Source: Fibrobacter sp.
Lineage (GTDB): Bacteria > Fibrobacterota > Chitinivibrionia > Chitinivibrionales > Chitinispirillaceae
NCBI GenBank assembly: GCA_012519985.1
Contig: JAAYPC010000046.1
Location: forward strand, 1 to 64,000
Direction: 5' to 3'
DNA length: 64,000 bases
Below the pieces are notes generated by a model. That model had not been told where the DNA came from. It made no database searches and saw nothing but the letters and a program-made list of their open reading frames with translations. Each line of letters begins with the position of its first letter. Positions within the stretch are counted from its first letter, which is position 1. Position numbers and translations under genes: made by a program. This document shows positions 37,952-46,844 of the stretch, piece after piece.

Positions 37952-38359
37952 ATGAAACCAATCGTTTTGGCTATGGTGATCTGCGATAACTACTATAGAG
38001 ATGCCCATACCGGAAAGAGTATCTTGTCAGGAACTTTCAGCTCCATTAACAGCCCTGCATTCCCCTCCAAGCACGGTAACTGCGCCATTTATGTCGCTTT
38101 AACCGATGTCGCTACCCAGGGTAAAGCTCAACTGATTTTTAGAAAAGAAGGTGGTAGCTTTTCCATGACCCTTCCTCCCTGGGAAGTAGAAGCTCCAGGA
38201 AGCAGAAGAGCGGTAGTAGAAATTGGAGGAAATATTAATGGATTGCCCCTGCCAGAGGAGGGTGACTATGAATTCGTACTTTTATGGAATGATCTGGAGA
38301 TAGCATCCCGCAGACTTGTTGCTATAAAAATCAATCTGCAAATGCCAGAACAATCCTGA
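37952..38359 (+). CDS. DUF6941-like protein
   Basis: A 135-aa all-beta protein starting KPIVLAMVICDNYYRD and continuing S-I-L-S-G-T-F-S-S-I, the pattern of DUF6941 proteins, which are small beta sandwiches of unknown role. No signal peptide. A 37-bp gap leads to the small membrane protein gene, so the two may be co-transcribed. Confidence 0.65.
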   Translation: MKPIVLAMVICDNYYRDAHTGKSILSGTFSSINSPAFPSKHGNCAIYVALTDVATQGKAQLIFRKEGGSFSMTLPPWEVEAPGSRRAVVEIGGNINGLPLPEEGDYEFVLLWNDLEIASRRLVAIKINLQMPEQS

Positions 38360-38396
38360 AAAAAGATTCTAATAACTACTAAATAAAGGAATAAAA

Positions 38397-38621
38397 ATGG
38401 ATCTGCCAACAATTTTAGCTAAAATAACCGGTGTAGTACTTTTAATCTGGACTCTTTTTTCCATCTACAAACATTTCGTTCTCAGCAAAAAAGAGAAAAT
38501 TAAAACCAGTAAACAAAATGAAGGACAATCGGTATCGGAACAGTTCCTTAACACCAGTCTTCTCTACTTGTGGCTGGCGTTCATGACGGTTTTTTCCATA
38601 GGAATGATAGTAAATAATTGA
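38397..38621 (+). CDS. small membrane protein, 74 aa
   Basis: Two hydrophobic segments (about 5-28 and 53-71) flank a short basic/polar loop (KKEKIKTSKQNEG). It is preceded by AAAGGAATAAAA. I recognise no family. Its position between the DUF6941-like gene and the fibro-slime gene, on the same strand, supports expression. Confidence 0.6.
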   Translation: MDLPTILAKITGVVLLIWTLFSIYKHFVLSKKEKIKTSKQNEGQSVSEQFLNTSLLYLWLAFMTVFSIGMIVNN

Positions 38622-38781
38622 ACCGCCAATCTATCCAATGATCACTATATCTTACAGACTACTGATGATAAGAAAGATATAATCTTTTTAGGTCAACACT
38701 TTTTCTCTTCAGAACCAGAGGTTTTTCGCCTGAATGATTTAATTTTCTATAAAAACAAACCAACTGTAAGGATTGGTGATT

Positions 38782-41700
38782 ATGAAAGCATTGGGAAATT
38801 TAAAGCATCTGCTGCTGTGTGTAATTCTTTCTCCCCTGTTTCTTAACCTGGCGACTGCAGAGATAATCATACATATTCAACATCCCTGGGCGGTCGAAGA
38901 TACAGTAAGAGCCAATACTCCTATCTACATTGCAACAGAAGAGACAGGGTGGTATCCAGGCAAAGTTATGACCAGTGAAGGTGGGAACTGGTATAGTTAT
39001 ACCTTTGTCACTACTACTAAAAAGTCCACCCAACGCATAGAGATAATGAGCGTTATCCCCACTGCCTATGATAACATGGCAAACCGGCTGACCTACCCTC
39101 CAGCCACACAGCGTCAGCTCACTATGGCTTCAATTTTTGCAGATAATACCGAAGCTAACGAGGTTTGGATCACCTTTCCGACTCCAACCTCAGCTCCTGT
39201 TATTCACTTCACTCCCCCGCCAAGCAAAGTTATTGCTTTTTTCAATCCATGGGAAACAGGTTTTCCCCGAGCCAACATCGATAAACTGGCCAACGTAACA
39301 ATGAGGAAAATGCCAGATTATTGTGGATGGTTCTGCTACAATTATTTTGGCGACCTGAGCTCTTTGAGGGTCAAATTCGTCAATTCGAAAGACAGAAGAA
39401 CCGTTTATACAAACAGTGGAGTCGGAGAGGGAGATTTTATCGATATTACAGAAGCTCTGGAGAACTTTGATACTGTCTGGATCTTTCCAGATCCTCTCCC
39501 CGATGGTCCTCCCGTTATCGAAACCACATTTCCTGGATTCACCGGTGACTGTGGCATAATAACCCTTGCAGTCACTCTCAGAGACAAAGGTGAAAGCGCT
39601 GATTTCGGAGAACGTGCCAACGTCTGTGACGGAAAGGAAAAGGCCACCAGAGGGATGGTACAAAAACGCCTGGGCACCGATGGTAAACCGGTTAAAACTG
39701 CCGGTGCCTGCCAATCCGATGATTTTCATCTTTGGTATGTAGCGGAAAATCTCACCGGTGGCTACACCAACGAGATCTGTCATAATATAACTCTGCAGAA
39801 AAACGAAGATGGTCTATATGAATATGACACCGATGCCTTTTTCCCTCTGGATGACTTTGTTTATCTGGATGAAGCCCGCACCATTAAAAACCCCAATTAT
39901 ACTGTAGATGAAGGGCTTGATGGGAAAAATCATAATTTCTGGTTTACCATGGAGCTGTCTGCCAAGTTTGAATACGTTCCAGGTCAAACCTTTTATTTCA
40001 GAGGTGATGACGATGTGTGGGTGTTTATTGACAGCCAATTGGTAGTCGATCTGGGAGGCCTCCATATGGCAACTGAAGGCTCTGTGGATCTGGATGATCT
40101 TAAACTCACACCTGGAGAAACCTATACCTTCAAGCTCTTCTTTGCAGAAAGAAAATGCTGTGAATCCAATTTCAGAATGGTTACCTCCATTAATCTGCGA
40201 TCCAGCAGTAATCTTTTCTATGAAAAGGACTCCTCCAGCCAGATTATCAAATACCACATGAAATCCAAACGCACTAAAAGCAATCTGGCCTGCGATTCTG
40301 ATGGAGAAATAGTTGATACCGTTAATGCAGACGTAGTCTATTATATTGAAGGGCCATCCTTCCCATCTCCTTTCCAGCTAAGGCCTGGAAAGCACTTCGG
40401 TGACAGCACCATCGATAAATACGGTATCGTTATAGTAGCTACAAAGGACAGCTCTATTCTAAAACTGGATACCACCAGTTTCATTGGAGTTGTTCCTGGT
40501 GATTATGTGATTAAATATTATTCTGCACTAGACCGCTCTCAGCAGGGTAGTATCCCCTTTACTATTTTTGAGGTGCCCAAACCACCAAGAATCCCAAACT
40601 CTGTGCTACGTGCAGCTTATTATGCAGATAACGGCTTTGGACAGGTAAACCGCGCCGAAATCTACCTGAAAAATACTCCATCCATTATTCCAGATTCTAT
40701 TCAGCTTTTCTGGCCTAACAGCAAGGTCAGTAGAGTAGTAACAAAAAAAGAGATCACTATCGATACTGCAAACAATAAACACCTTACTGTCATTCTCAGC
40801 AAGCCTTTCGATCCCGAGATAACTACCTATATTGGAACTAATCAGCTTGGCTACTGCTATTCTTATGATACTGCTTTTTATAACCCCGAGGAAATCCTTC
40901 CCATCCGGCTTGCCGACAGCGTAGGACCTCTGCTAAAAGATGTAATCATGCTGGAACGGATCGGATCTGCTCAGGACACATTTCTTCTGACCTTCACTGA
41001 AAAAGTAAAGGACAGCTCAGTAATTGGAAAATCACTCAAACTTATTAAATCTAGCGGAAAACACTTTGTAGACGCAAATCTTCTACAAATCAAAGCGGAT
41101 ACTATCTTTGTAACCGTTTCTGTTCACGATAATGAAAGGCCTTCACCTGGAGACAGCCTGCAGATTGAGTCTTCCGGACCTCTTGTAGATTTATACGGAA
41201 ATCATGCCAGATTCGATAACCGCCCTGTTGTGATACGGATAAGAAGATCACCTGCAAACATAACAAAAGCATTCTACCTGGACAAAGATGCCGATGGCAC
41301 GGTCGATCAGGTACAGATCCAATTCGACAGAGAAGTGGATATCACAGATATCAGTGCCACTTTTACTTGGGTAAACAATATTTCCACCAGTCCCCTCAAT
41401 GGCACCAGAATCAAACACGGAGACAACGGGTCTGTGGTATTGGTAGATGTAAGCGGAGCTTTTAATAAAAACGTGCAAAATATTACTTCTGGAATAATGA
41501 CTGTCAAAGTGGAATACAATCAGTTTTCATCTGTTCAGAAAAATTCCGTTGTAAACGACAGCGCAGCACCGGTGGTACTCTCTGCACTCTATGCTCCTGG
41601 AATTTCATCCGAAGATGAACTGACCATTCCAGATACATTAATTGCCACATTCTCTGAAGAGATCGATTCGTTCAGCACTGATCTGCCTTTAAAATTCAGG

Positions 41701-42249
41701 AAACCAGGCTCAGGGTCCGATTACAAAATCTCGCTTGAGTTTCTTAAACAAAAAGGCTCAGAATATTCTTTCAAGGTTACTTCCATCGAAAGCTCCGTGT
41801 ACCCGGAAATCGGTGACTCTGTTTGGATCAATCCGGAGAAAAATATAGCGGATATGTTTTCCAATGCACAAAGTAATCCTCTGAATAAAAGGGTACTTCT
41901 GGGATTCCGTTCAACGCCTCTGAAGTTCAAATTCAAACTAGGACCAAACCCGTTCAATCCAAAGAGACAATTGATAACCATCACTGTTGGCCCGGAAACC
42001 AGAACCCGCGAACTTCTTGATATTCAGGCGACTGTCAAAATATATGACAATTTGGGAAATATGGTTCACCAGGACTTCCAAAAAAGCCAGAACAACAAAA
42101 ATCCTATTGTAAAATTAGTATGGGATGGTAAAAATCTTTCTGGAAAACAGGTGAGTGGCGGTACCTATATGGCAATAGTCAGAGCAGAAGAAATTAGTGG
42201 TCGCAGAGCTGAGACTGCTCGTCTTTTCATCGGAGTTAAACTAAAATAG
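38782..42249 (+). CDS. secreted fibro-slime domain protein (1155 aa)
   Basis: Signal peptide about 1-26. The N-terminal beta module (about 27-130; HIQHPWAVEDT, GKVMTSEGGNWYSY) looks like a starch-binding-type carbohydrate module. A fibro-slime (PA14-related) domain spans about 250-475, with its signature at about 405-425 (YFRGDDDVWVFID, VVDLGGLH) and a Cys pair ERKCCESNF. Beta-rich Ig-like repeats follow (about 500-1040; the FSEEID-type strands resemble SbsA Ig modules). The C-terminus is a FlgD/T9SS-type beta sandwich (GPNPFNP ... VWDGKNLSGKQV ... GGTYMAIVRA). In Fibrobacter such proteins are outer-membrane and cellulose-adhesion components. ATG 38782 follows AAGGATT; a TTG at 38773 is possible. 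Confidence 0.9.
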   Translation: MKALGNLKHLLLCVILSPLFLNLATAEIIIHIQHPWAVEDTVRANTPIYIATEETGWYPGKVMTSEGGNWYSYTFVTTTKKSTQRIEIMSVIPTAYDNMANRLTYPPATQRQLTMASIFADNTEANEVWITFPTPTSAPVIHFTPPPSKVIAFFNPWETGFPRANIDKLANVTMRKMPDYCGWFCYNYFGDLSSLRVKFVNSKDRRTVYTNSGVGEGDFIDITEALENFDTVWIFPDPLPDGPPVIETTFPGFTGDCGIITLAVTLRDKGESADFGERANVCDGKEKATRGMVQKRLGTDGKPVKTAGACQSDDFHLWYVAENLTGGYTNEICHNITLQKNEDGLYEYDTDAFFPLDDFVYLDEARTIKNPNYTVDEGLDGKNHNFWFTMELSAKFEYVPGQTFYFRGDDDVWVFIDSQLVVDLGGLHMATEGSVDLDDLKLTPGETYTFKLFFAERKCCESNFRMVTSINLRSSSNLFYEKDSSSQIIKYHMKSKRTKSNLACDSDGEIVDTVNADVVYYIEGPSFPSPFQLRPGKHFGDSTIDKYGIVIVATKDSSILKLDTTSFIGVVPGDYVIKYYSALDRSQQGSIPFTIFEVPKPPRIPNSVLRAAYYADNGFGQVNRAEIYLKNTPSIIPDSIQLFWPNSKVSRVVTKKEITIDTANNKHLTVILSKPFDPEITTYIGTNQLGYCYSYDTAFYNPEEILPIRLADSVGPLLKDVIMLERIGSAQDTFLLTFTEKVKDSSVIGKSLKLIKSSGKHFVDANLLQIKADTIFVTVSVHDNERPSPGDSLQIESSGPLVDLYGNHARFDNRPVVIRIRRSPANITKAFYLDKDADGTVDQVQIQFDREVDITDISATFTWVNNISTSPLNGTRIKHGDNGSVVLVDVSGAFNKNVQNITSGIMTVKVEYNQFSSVQKNSVVNDSAAPVVLSALYAPGISSEDELTIPDTLIATFSEEIDSFSTDLPLKFRKPGSGSDYKISLEFLKQKGSEYSFKVTSIESSVYPEIGDSVWINPEKNIADMFSNAQSNPLNKRVLLGFRSTPLKFKFKLGPNPFNPKRQLITITVGPETRTRELLDIQATVKIYDNLGNMVHQDFQKSQNNKNPIVKLVWDGKNLSGKQVSGGTYMAIVRAEEISGRRAETARLFIGVKLK

Positions 42250-42280
42250 CATGCACCTGTCAAAGTTGCATGCTTTTATT
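42248..42280 (+). terminator. terminator of the fibro-slime gene
   Basis: Perfect 8-bp stem AGCATGCA / TGCATGCT (42248-42255 with 42267-42274) with an 11-nt loop, followed by TTTATTT. The left arm overlaps the stop codon TAG. The minus-strand RRM gene ends 12 bp further on. Confidence 0.85.
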
Positions 42281-42291
42281 TGAAAAAGGTT

Positions 42292-42585
42292 TTAATGTGG
42301 CTTAGACCGGTTTCTCCCTTTTTTGAAACCGGCTCCATTGCCCCTTGAACGTTCCTGAGCAAAATCTACCTTTATATTTCTTCCTTCAATAAAAAAGTTA
42401 TTTAATTCTGAGACAGCGGCATCTGCATTCTCCATCTCGACAAAACCAAATCCTCTTGACCTCCCACTTATTCTGTCGGTTGGAATTTTAACCGACAAGA
42501 CTTCTCCAAATCTTGAAAAAAGCTCCTTAATAGAATCCTCTGTACTTGAAAAAGGAAGATTTCCAACAAACAACTTCTTTGACAT
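42292..42585 (-). CDS. RRM-type RNA-binding protein
   Basis: A 97-aa single RNA-recognition-motif protein: RNP2 LFVGNLPF (4-11) and RNP1 RGFGFVEM (about 46-53) are intact, and the tail is Arg/Gly/Lys-rich (SRGNGAGFKKGRNRSK). This is the small glycine-rich RRM type found in cyanobacteria and other bacteria, which binds RNA, often in cold stress. ATG 42585 has GAGAAGG upstream; a longer frame to 42642 is not supported. It is divergent from rnpB. Confidence 0.92.
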   Translation of the reverse strand: MSKKLFVGNLPFSSTEDSIKELFSRFGEVLSVKIPTDRISGRSRGFGFVEMENADAAVSELNNFFIEGRNIKVDFAQERSRGNGAGFKKGRNRSKPH

Positions 42586-42750
42586 TATAGCCTTCTCCCA
42601 TACTGAACTAATACAAGACACACCCGGGCTTAACTGCATCATTCTGCAATTATGATACCTTCCTTTGTTTTCAGCATAAAACCTTTATTTTGGCGCAGAT
42701 ATGTTTTCTTACAGGAATTTTAATTATATTCAACCGTATTCTTTTATACA

Positions 42751-43150
42751 GGAGCGGAAGATCGGGCAGTCGCTGTAATCTTTGTATTGCAGAGGAAAGT
42801 CCGGGCACCACAGGACAGGATACTTCGTGCTGAGCGAAGGACCCGTAAGGGTACGGAAAGTGCAACAGAGAGAAGACCACTCTTTCTGCAGCTCTAACAA
42901 GGGCCTGCAGATGGGGCGAGATGTGAAAAGGTGAGGTAAGAGCTCACCGTCCCGCTGAAGCGGGAGCAGGTAAACCCTATCCGGTGCAAGACCAAGTAGA
43001 GGGGATTTCTGCAGACAACAGCAGAAGGGAATGGTCCGTTCTTTTCCCCAGGGTAGGTCGCTAAATGTTCCGCCGCTGGCGGGACCAGATAAATGACTGC
43101 CTCTTCCCAAATGGGAAAAGACAGAACCCGGCTTACAGTTCTTCCGTTCC
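42751..43150 (+). ncRNA. rnpB: RNase P RNA (rnpB)
   Basis: Catalytic RNA for tRNA 5' processing. Conserved bacterial RNase P RNA motifs appear in order: GAGGAAAGTCCGGGC (P4 5' strand, about 42791), AACAGAGAGAAGACC, the CCCTATCCGGTGCAAGACCAAGTAGA block (CR-type, written here as two parts: CCCTATCCGG and GCAAGACCAAGTAGA), GGTAGGTCGC, ATAAATGACTGCC and ACAGAACCCGGCTTAC near the 3' end. Ends are set by P1: GGAGCGGAAG (42751-42760) pairs with CTTCCGTTCC (43141-43150). TTATTTTTT follows directly, so P1 probably doubles as the terminator stem. Ends are accurate to a few bases. Confidence 0.96.
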
Positions 43151-43316
43151 TTATTTTTTCCTTGCTATTGTGCAAATGTGCAGAGATAATAAAAAAGATG
43201 ATAAATTACTGCAATTTAATGTTATAATTACCGTTCAATCATTGTATTATGAATCGATAAAGGTCTGAGAACGGTCAATAATTTCACGAAAACGCTAAAA
43301 AACCGGGACGTTTCCG

Positions 43317-44690
43317 TTGTATCTCACTTTTAGAATATTTTCGGTCAGCTTTTTAATCGCTTTATCTTTTCAGCTCTGCATTGCCCAAGACTCCATCTCA
43401 CACCAGGCTCAGCCAAAAGAACTTAAAATTTCCAAAATTAACATCTTTGGCAACAAAACTACCAGATCAAAAACCATTAAGCTGTTTATGGGGCTTGATA
43501 CCGGAACCATTTATGATTCACTGAAACTGCGACTCTGTGAAAAAAAACTGGAAGAAACCAATCTGTTCTCTAAAGTAGATCTCTTCACCCTTAAGAAAGA
43601 AGAGGGAGTGGAAGTCTTTATAATTGTTGAAGAGAAAATGTATGTCTCTCCCACCGGCGGTGGAATGTGGTACTCGTATAAGTATGGAGAAAAAAACCTC
43701 TGGCTGCGACTGGAACTGGGACTGGCAAACAATAATTTCCGCGGAATGATGGAAAACTTATACACATCAGTATCGGTTTGGGATTGGAGAAGTTTCTCAT
43801 TTTCATGGTCAAAACCACTGCTGCCAAGCAATTTCTTCTTTTCTATCGGTTCAGGAGTGGATTTTTATCCCGACGAAGTTTTCTATACCGATCATTTCGT
43901 CTTTACTAACCGTTTCCGTTTCGGAAGAAGAATAAAAAACCGTACCAGAGTTTCCATTGGTCTCAACCCCACCTTCAGAAAAGACATCTTTAATTTAAAT
44001 AACCAAGAACTGCACCTGAAAACCAGTGAACTCTTCTCCTCCATCTTTTGGATATCTGATTACCGCAAACCCTTTTTTGATCCAAAAAGTGGATGGCTGG
44101 GTCTGGCCGAAATCAAATCCAACCATCTGTATTCAGGAAGATTCGATCCTTTTTTTCAATTGACTACTAATTTTGACTTCTATCACGGTGGAATTCTTTC
44201 ATCACACAGAGTGGCTTATCGTTTTCAAAGTATACTGAGAAATGATGATGCAGGACCTTTTCATACAATAGAACTTGGTGGTAACGGCTCTCTAAGAGGC
44301 TACTCAAGCGCAATAATAGGATTGAATTTGGATGGCAATAACAGTCTTTTGTTTTCAATGGAATACCGCTTCCCCCTGTTTTTCATGCCGGCTATAAATG
44401 TTCCAATCCTATCAAATAGAAACAAACTTTTTTCTGCCGTTAGACAAAGAATAGATGGCGCGCTTATCTTTGACTATGGCCGCGTCTCCACCTCTACCAG
44501 AAGTCTTCTGGGCATTACCAACGGACCTATAGAAAGTGGTGCAGGTATTGGATTTGGTATTCGCTCGATGATTCTGAATCTGGAACGCAGCCTGGTAATG
44601 GACATTGTCTGGGGAAAAGACAATTCAGCACAAATGTTGAAATTTAAGAAAACTCCGACTATTCATACTTACATAGATCTTTATTTCTAA
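43317..44690 (+). CDS. Omp85-family outer membrane protein with one POTRA domain
   Basis: The 457-aa product has a signal peptide (about 1-23, QLCIA), one POTRA-like domain (about 35-108: ISKINIFGNKTTRSKTI ... VEVFIIVEEK) and a beta barrel to the terminal Phe (YIDLYF). The barrel carries the Omp85 loop-6 motif LRGY (about 325). BamA has five POTRA domains and TamA three, so this is a short accessory member of the family. The start is a TTG (43317); no in-frame ATG lies near the signal peptide. It stands alone between rnpB and the HDOD gene. Confidence 0.85.
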   Translation: MYLTFRIFSVSFLIALSFQLCIAQDSISHQAQPKELKISKINIFGNKTTRSKTIKLFMGLDTGTIYDSLKLRLCEKKLEETNLFSKVDLFTLKKEEGVEVFIIVEEKMYVSPTGGGMWYSYKYGEKNLWLRLELGLANNNFRGMMENLYTSVSVWDWRSFSFSWSKPLLPSNFFFSIGSGVDFYPDEVFYTDHFVFTNRFRFGRRIKNRTRVSIGLNPTFRKDIFNLNNQELHLKTSELFSSIFWISDYRKPFFDPKSGWLGLAEIKSNHLYSGRFDPFFQLTTNFDFYHGGILSSHRVAYRFQSILRNDDAGPFHTIELGGNGSLRGYSSAIIGLNLDGNNSLLFSMEYRFPLFFMPAINVPILSNRNKLFSAVRQRIDGALIFDYGRVSTSTRSLLGITNGPIESGAGIGFGIRSMILNLERSLVMDIVWGKDNSAQMLKFKKTPTIHTYIDLYF

Positions 44691-44720
44691 TGTGGGGTCC
44701 GCCCGAATGTTTCATCCGGA

Positions 44721-44812
44721 CAACCTCCTCCCCCAGGGGCTGCAGCCTGGGCTAGTATATTGCGTCCCTTCAGGGCTCACGCTTCAAGGTGCTTCAGGGA
44801 TTATGAGTCCCC
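44721..44812. repeat. GC-rich palindromic intergenic element
   Basis: Two adjacent hairpins: CCCAGGGGCTGCAGCCTGGG (44732-44751, a near-perfect palindrome with a two-base bulge) and GCGTCCCTTCAGGGCTCACGC-type (44762-44782), followed by GGTGCTTCAGGG. The stretch is more GC-rich than its surroundings and fills the convergent gap between the Omp85 and HDOD genes. It looks like a dispersed palindromic repeat of the kind seen in many environmental bacteria; it may also terminate both transcripts. Only one copy is in the window. Confidence 0.55.
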
Positions 44813-44831
44813 CTTTGTTGGATCTTGGGGA

Positions 44832-45728
44832 CTACTGTTTCTGATCTTGAATCAGGGAAATGAAAGTATCTGCCTTGTCAAATTCCAGCAGAAAATCGGT
44901 TTGAAGATTCGCCAGATCCGGTTCATCGACAGGTACCTTCTCATTCTGGAATATCTCCCATATTCTTGCATCAAGTCCGTTAATAGAAGCCCTTCCGCTA
45001 TTGCCAATATTGCACAGATGACACAGATAATCTCCCAGAGTTACCGTAGCGATAAACACATTATCCTTTTTTGCAGTCCATGGGTGATGATGACATAATA
45101 TTGTTTGAGAGATTATTTCCGGAAGATTCCATCTCTCAGCCAACCAGCAGCCAACCTGCGCATGGCTGGTTCCAATAACCATCTCTTCAGCATCATCCAG
45201 GGTATCCCCTTTTGATACCATATCCATTATTTGCGCAAATTCACCATGAAAATACTGATTCAGTATGATTTTTCCAATATCATGCAAAAGGCCGGCGACA
45301 AACGCTTCTGAAGCGTTTCTGGAATGATAATTCCTGGCAAGCATCCTGGAGGCAATACCACACCCGATGGAATGTTCCCAGAATCTTGAAACATCAAAAA
45401 CTGATACATTCTCCTGGTTCCTGAATACATCAAACACCGAAAGGGAGAGCCCCATTTCTTTGACAGTGTTAAATCCCAGTACAACAATGGCCATGTTCAC
45501 AGTAGAAATTTCCCTGGGGAAACCATAATAGGCGGAATTGGCCAGTTTCAGAATTCGTGCGGTAAGGGTCTGATCCGAAGAGATGAGTCTGGCCAGTGAT
45601 GCAGCGCTGGTTCTGGGATTATCAACCAATTCCAGCATTTTAGAGACAATTGTAGGCAGAGTCGGTAAACCGATGATACTTTCGGTGATTCTTTTTATTC
45701 TGTATGGATCAGTTTTTCTTTTTACCAT
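44832..45728 (-). CDS. HDOD domain signalling protein
   Basis: The 298-aa product is one HDOD domain (about 15-215): LPTLPTIVSKML, the (I/L)SSDQTLTARILKLANSAYYG block, and HDIGKIILN with surrounding His/Asp residues. Unlike true HD phosphodiesterases, HDOD proteins are usually protein-interaction modules in motility and virulence regulation. It is the last gene of the flagellar operon here. AGAGGTAA precedes the ATG. Confidence 0.88.
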   Translation of the reverse strand: MVKRKTDPYRIKRITESIIGLPTLPTIVSKMLELVDNPRTSAASLARLISSDQTLTARILKLANSAYYGFPREISTVNMAIVVLGFNTVKEMGLSLSVFDVFRNQENVSVFDVSRFWEHSIGCGIASRMLARNYHSRNASEAFVAGLLHDIGKIILNQYFHGEFAQIMDMVSKGDTLDDAEEMVIGTSHAQVGCWLAERWNLPEIISQTILCHHHPWTAKKDNVFIATVTLGDYLCHLCNIGNSGRASINGLDARIWEIFQNEKVPVDEPDLANLQTDFLLEFDKADTFISLIQDQKQ

Positions 45729-45749
45729 TTATATTACCTCTGCTTGCTT

Positions 45750-46055
45750 TCATGCCTTGATATCAACGAAATGACCATCATCTCTTCTATTATTTTTTTT
45801 GGAAGTCTCCTCCTGAGAGCTTCTTGATTTCTTCCTCTTTCTGTTCTTATCCCGGATGATCTTCTGCCTGCCATCAATGATTTTCCCCTCAGCATGGTCC
45901 ACTTCTACCGGTTTGGTAATCCTCTGGGAAATCTCTGAATTAACAATCTGGGCATTCTGCTGCTGATTGATTACCGGTTTCTGGTGAGCATCATCCTGAT
46001 GACGGTTAAAGTGTGGTAAACCGGATACGGAAATATTGACTTCTACTCCACTCAC
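45750..46055 (-). CDS. small basic hydrophilic protein in flagellar operon (101 aa)
   Basis: A GTG start with GGGAGAGAT upstream, 21 bp after fliA. The product is strongly hydrophilic with a Lys/Arg-rich segment (RDKNRKRKKSRSSQEE) and no membrane segment or signal peptide. Position suggests a flagellum-linked role. No family is recognised; small poorly conserved proteins at this place are common in flagellar operons of other phyla. Confidence 0.6.
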   Translation of the reverse strand: MSGVEVNISVSGLPHFNRHQDDAHQKPVINQQQNAQIVNSEISQRITKPVEVDHAEGKIIDGRQKIIRDKNRKRKKSRSSQEETSKKNNRRDDGHFVDIKA

Positions 46056-46076
46056 CCTGATCTCTCCCGGCTACTG

Positions 46077-46841
46077 TCATGCGTTTATTTTCTGTAAAAG
46101 CCTGGAACGCAGCTTCAGAATCGCTTTGGAGTGAATCTGACTTACCCGCGATTCTGTTATATCCAGCACCACTCCTATCTCTTTGAGCGTCAATTCCTCA
46201 TAATGATAAAGTGCAACCACAAGCTTTTCCTTTTCCGGAAGCTCGGCGATAACACTTTTAAGGATGTTCTTTACCTCTGCAAACCCCATTTCCTTCAGTG
46301 GGTTTTCACTTCCAGGGTCCTCGATAGTATCTATGAGCCTTATTTCCTTTGAATCCGATCCCCGATTCGGCATCGATTCCTCTAATGAAAGTATCGTTGT
46401 GGGGGTAACTTCAGAGAGGAGTTCTTCGTATTCCTCAAGACTTATCCCCATCTCCTCACACACCTCATCATCGTAAGGAATCCTGCCAAGCTGGTTTTCC
46501 AGCTTCGCAAAAACTCTCTGAAGATCTCTGGATTTTTGCCTCACCGAGCGGGGTACCCAATCCAGAGATCTCAGCTCATCCAGAATAGCTCCCCTTATCT
46601 TATGACCTGCATAAGTCTCAAATTTAAAACCTCGCTCCGGTTCGAAAGTCTCAACTGCCTTTATTAAACCCATTATCCCAGCACTTATTAAATCATTGCT
46701 GTCTACGTGTTTAGGGAGATTTACCATAATCCGGGCAGCCACATATTTAACCAGATGTGCATACTCCACCAGCAACTTATCTTTGGAAATTTTGGAACCA
46801 GTATCCCTGTATTCACGCCATAGCAATTCAAGACTGGACAT
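46077..46841 (-). CDS. fliA: flagellar sigma factor FliA (sigma-28)
   Basis: The 254-aa group 3 sigma factor has region 2 (DLISAGIMGLIKAVETFEP, FETYAGHKIRGAILDELR), the linker WVPRSVRQ characteristic of FliA/WhiG, region 3 and the region 4 helix-turn-helix (EELTLKEIGVVLDITESRVSQ, split here as EELTLKEIG and ITESRVSQIH). It directs transcription of late flagellar and chemotaxis genes. It lies 3 bp after the 127-aa membrane protein gene, whose end carries its ribosome binding site (GGAG). Confidence 0.95.
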   Translation of the reverse strand: MSSLELLWREYRDTGSKISKDKLLVEYAHLVKYVAARIMVNLPKHVDSNDLISAGIMGLIKAVETFEPERGFKFETYAGHKIRGAILDELRSLDWVPRSVRQKSRDLQRVFAKLENQLGRIPYDDEVCEEMGISLEEYEELLSEVTPTTILSLEESMPNRGSDSKEIRLIDTIEDPGSENPLKEMGFAEVKNILKSVIAELPEKEKLVVALYHYEELTLKEIGVVLDITESRVSQIHSKAILKLRSRLLQKINA

Positions 46842-46844
46842 ATC

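Noticed and set aside
39190..39783. 197-codon minus-strand frame inside the fibro-slime gene
   Set aside because: Antisense shadow of a clearly conserved coding region.
42730..43175. Proteins on the minus strand around 42730-43175
   Set aside because: They overlap the RNase P RNA gene, whose conserved motifs explain the sequence.
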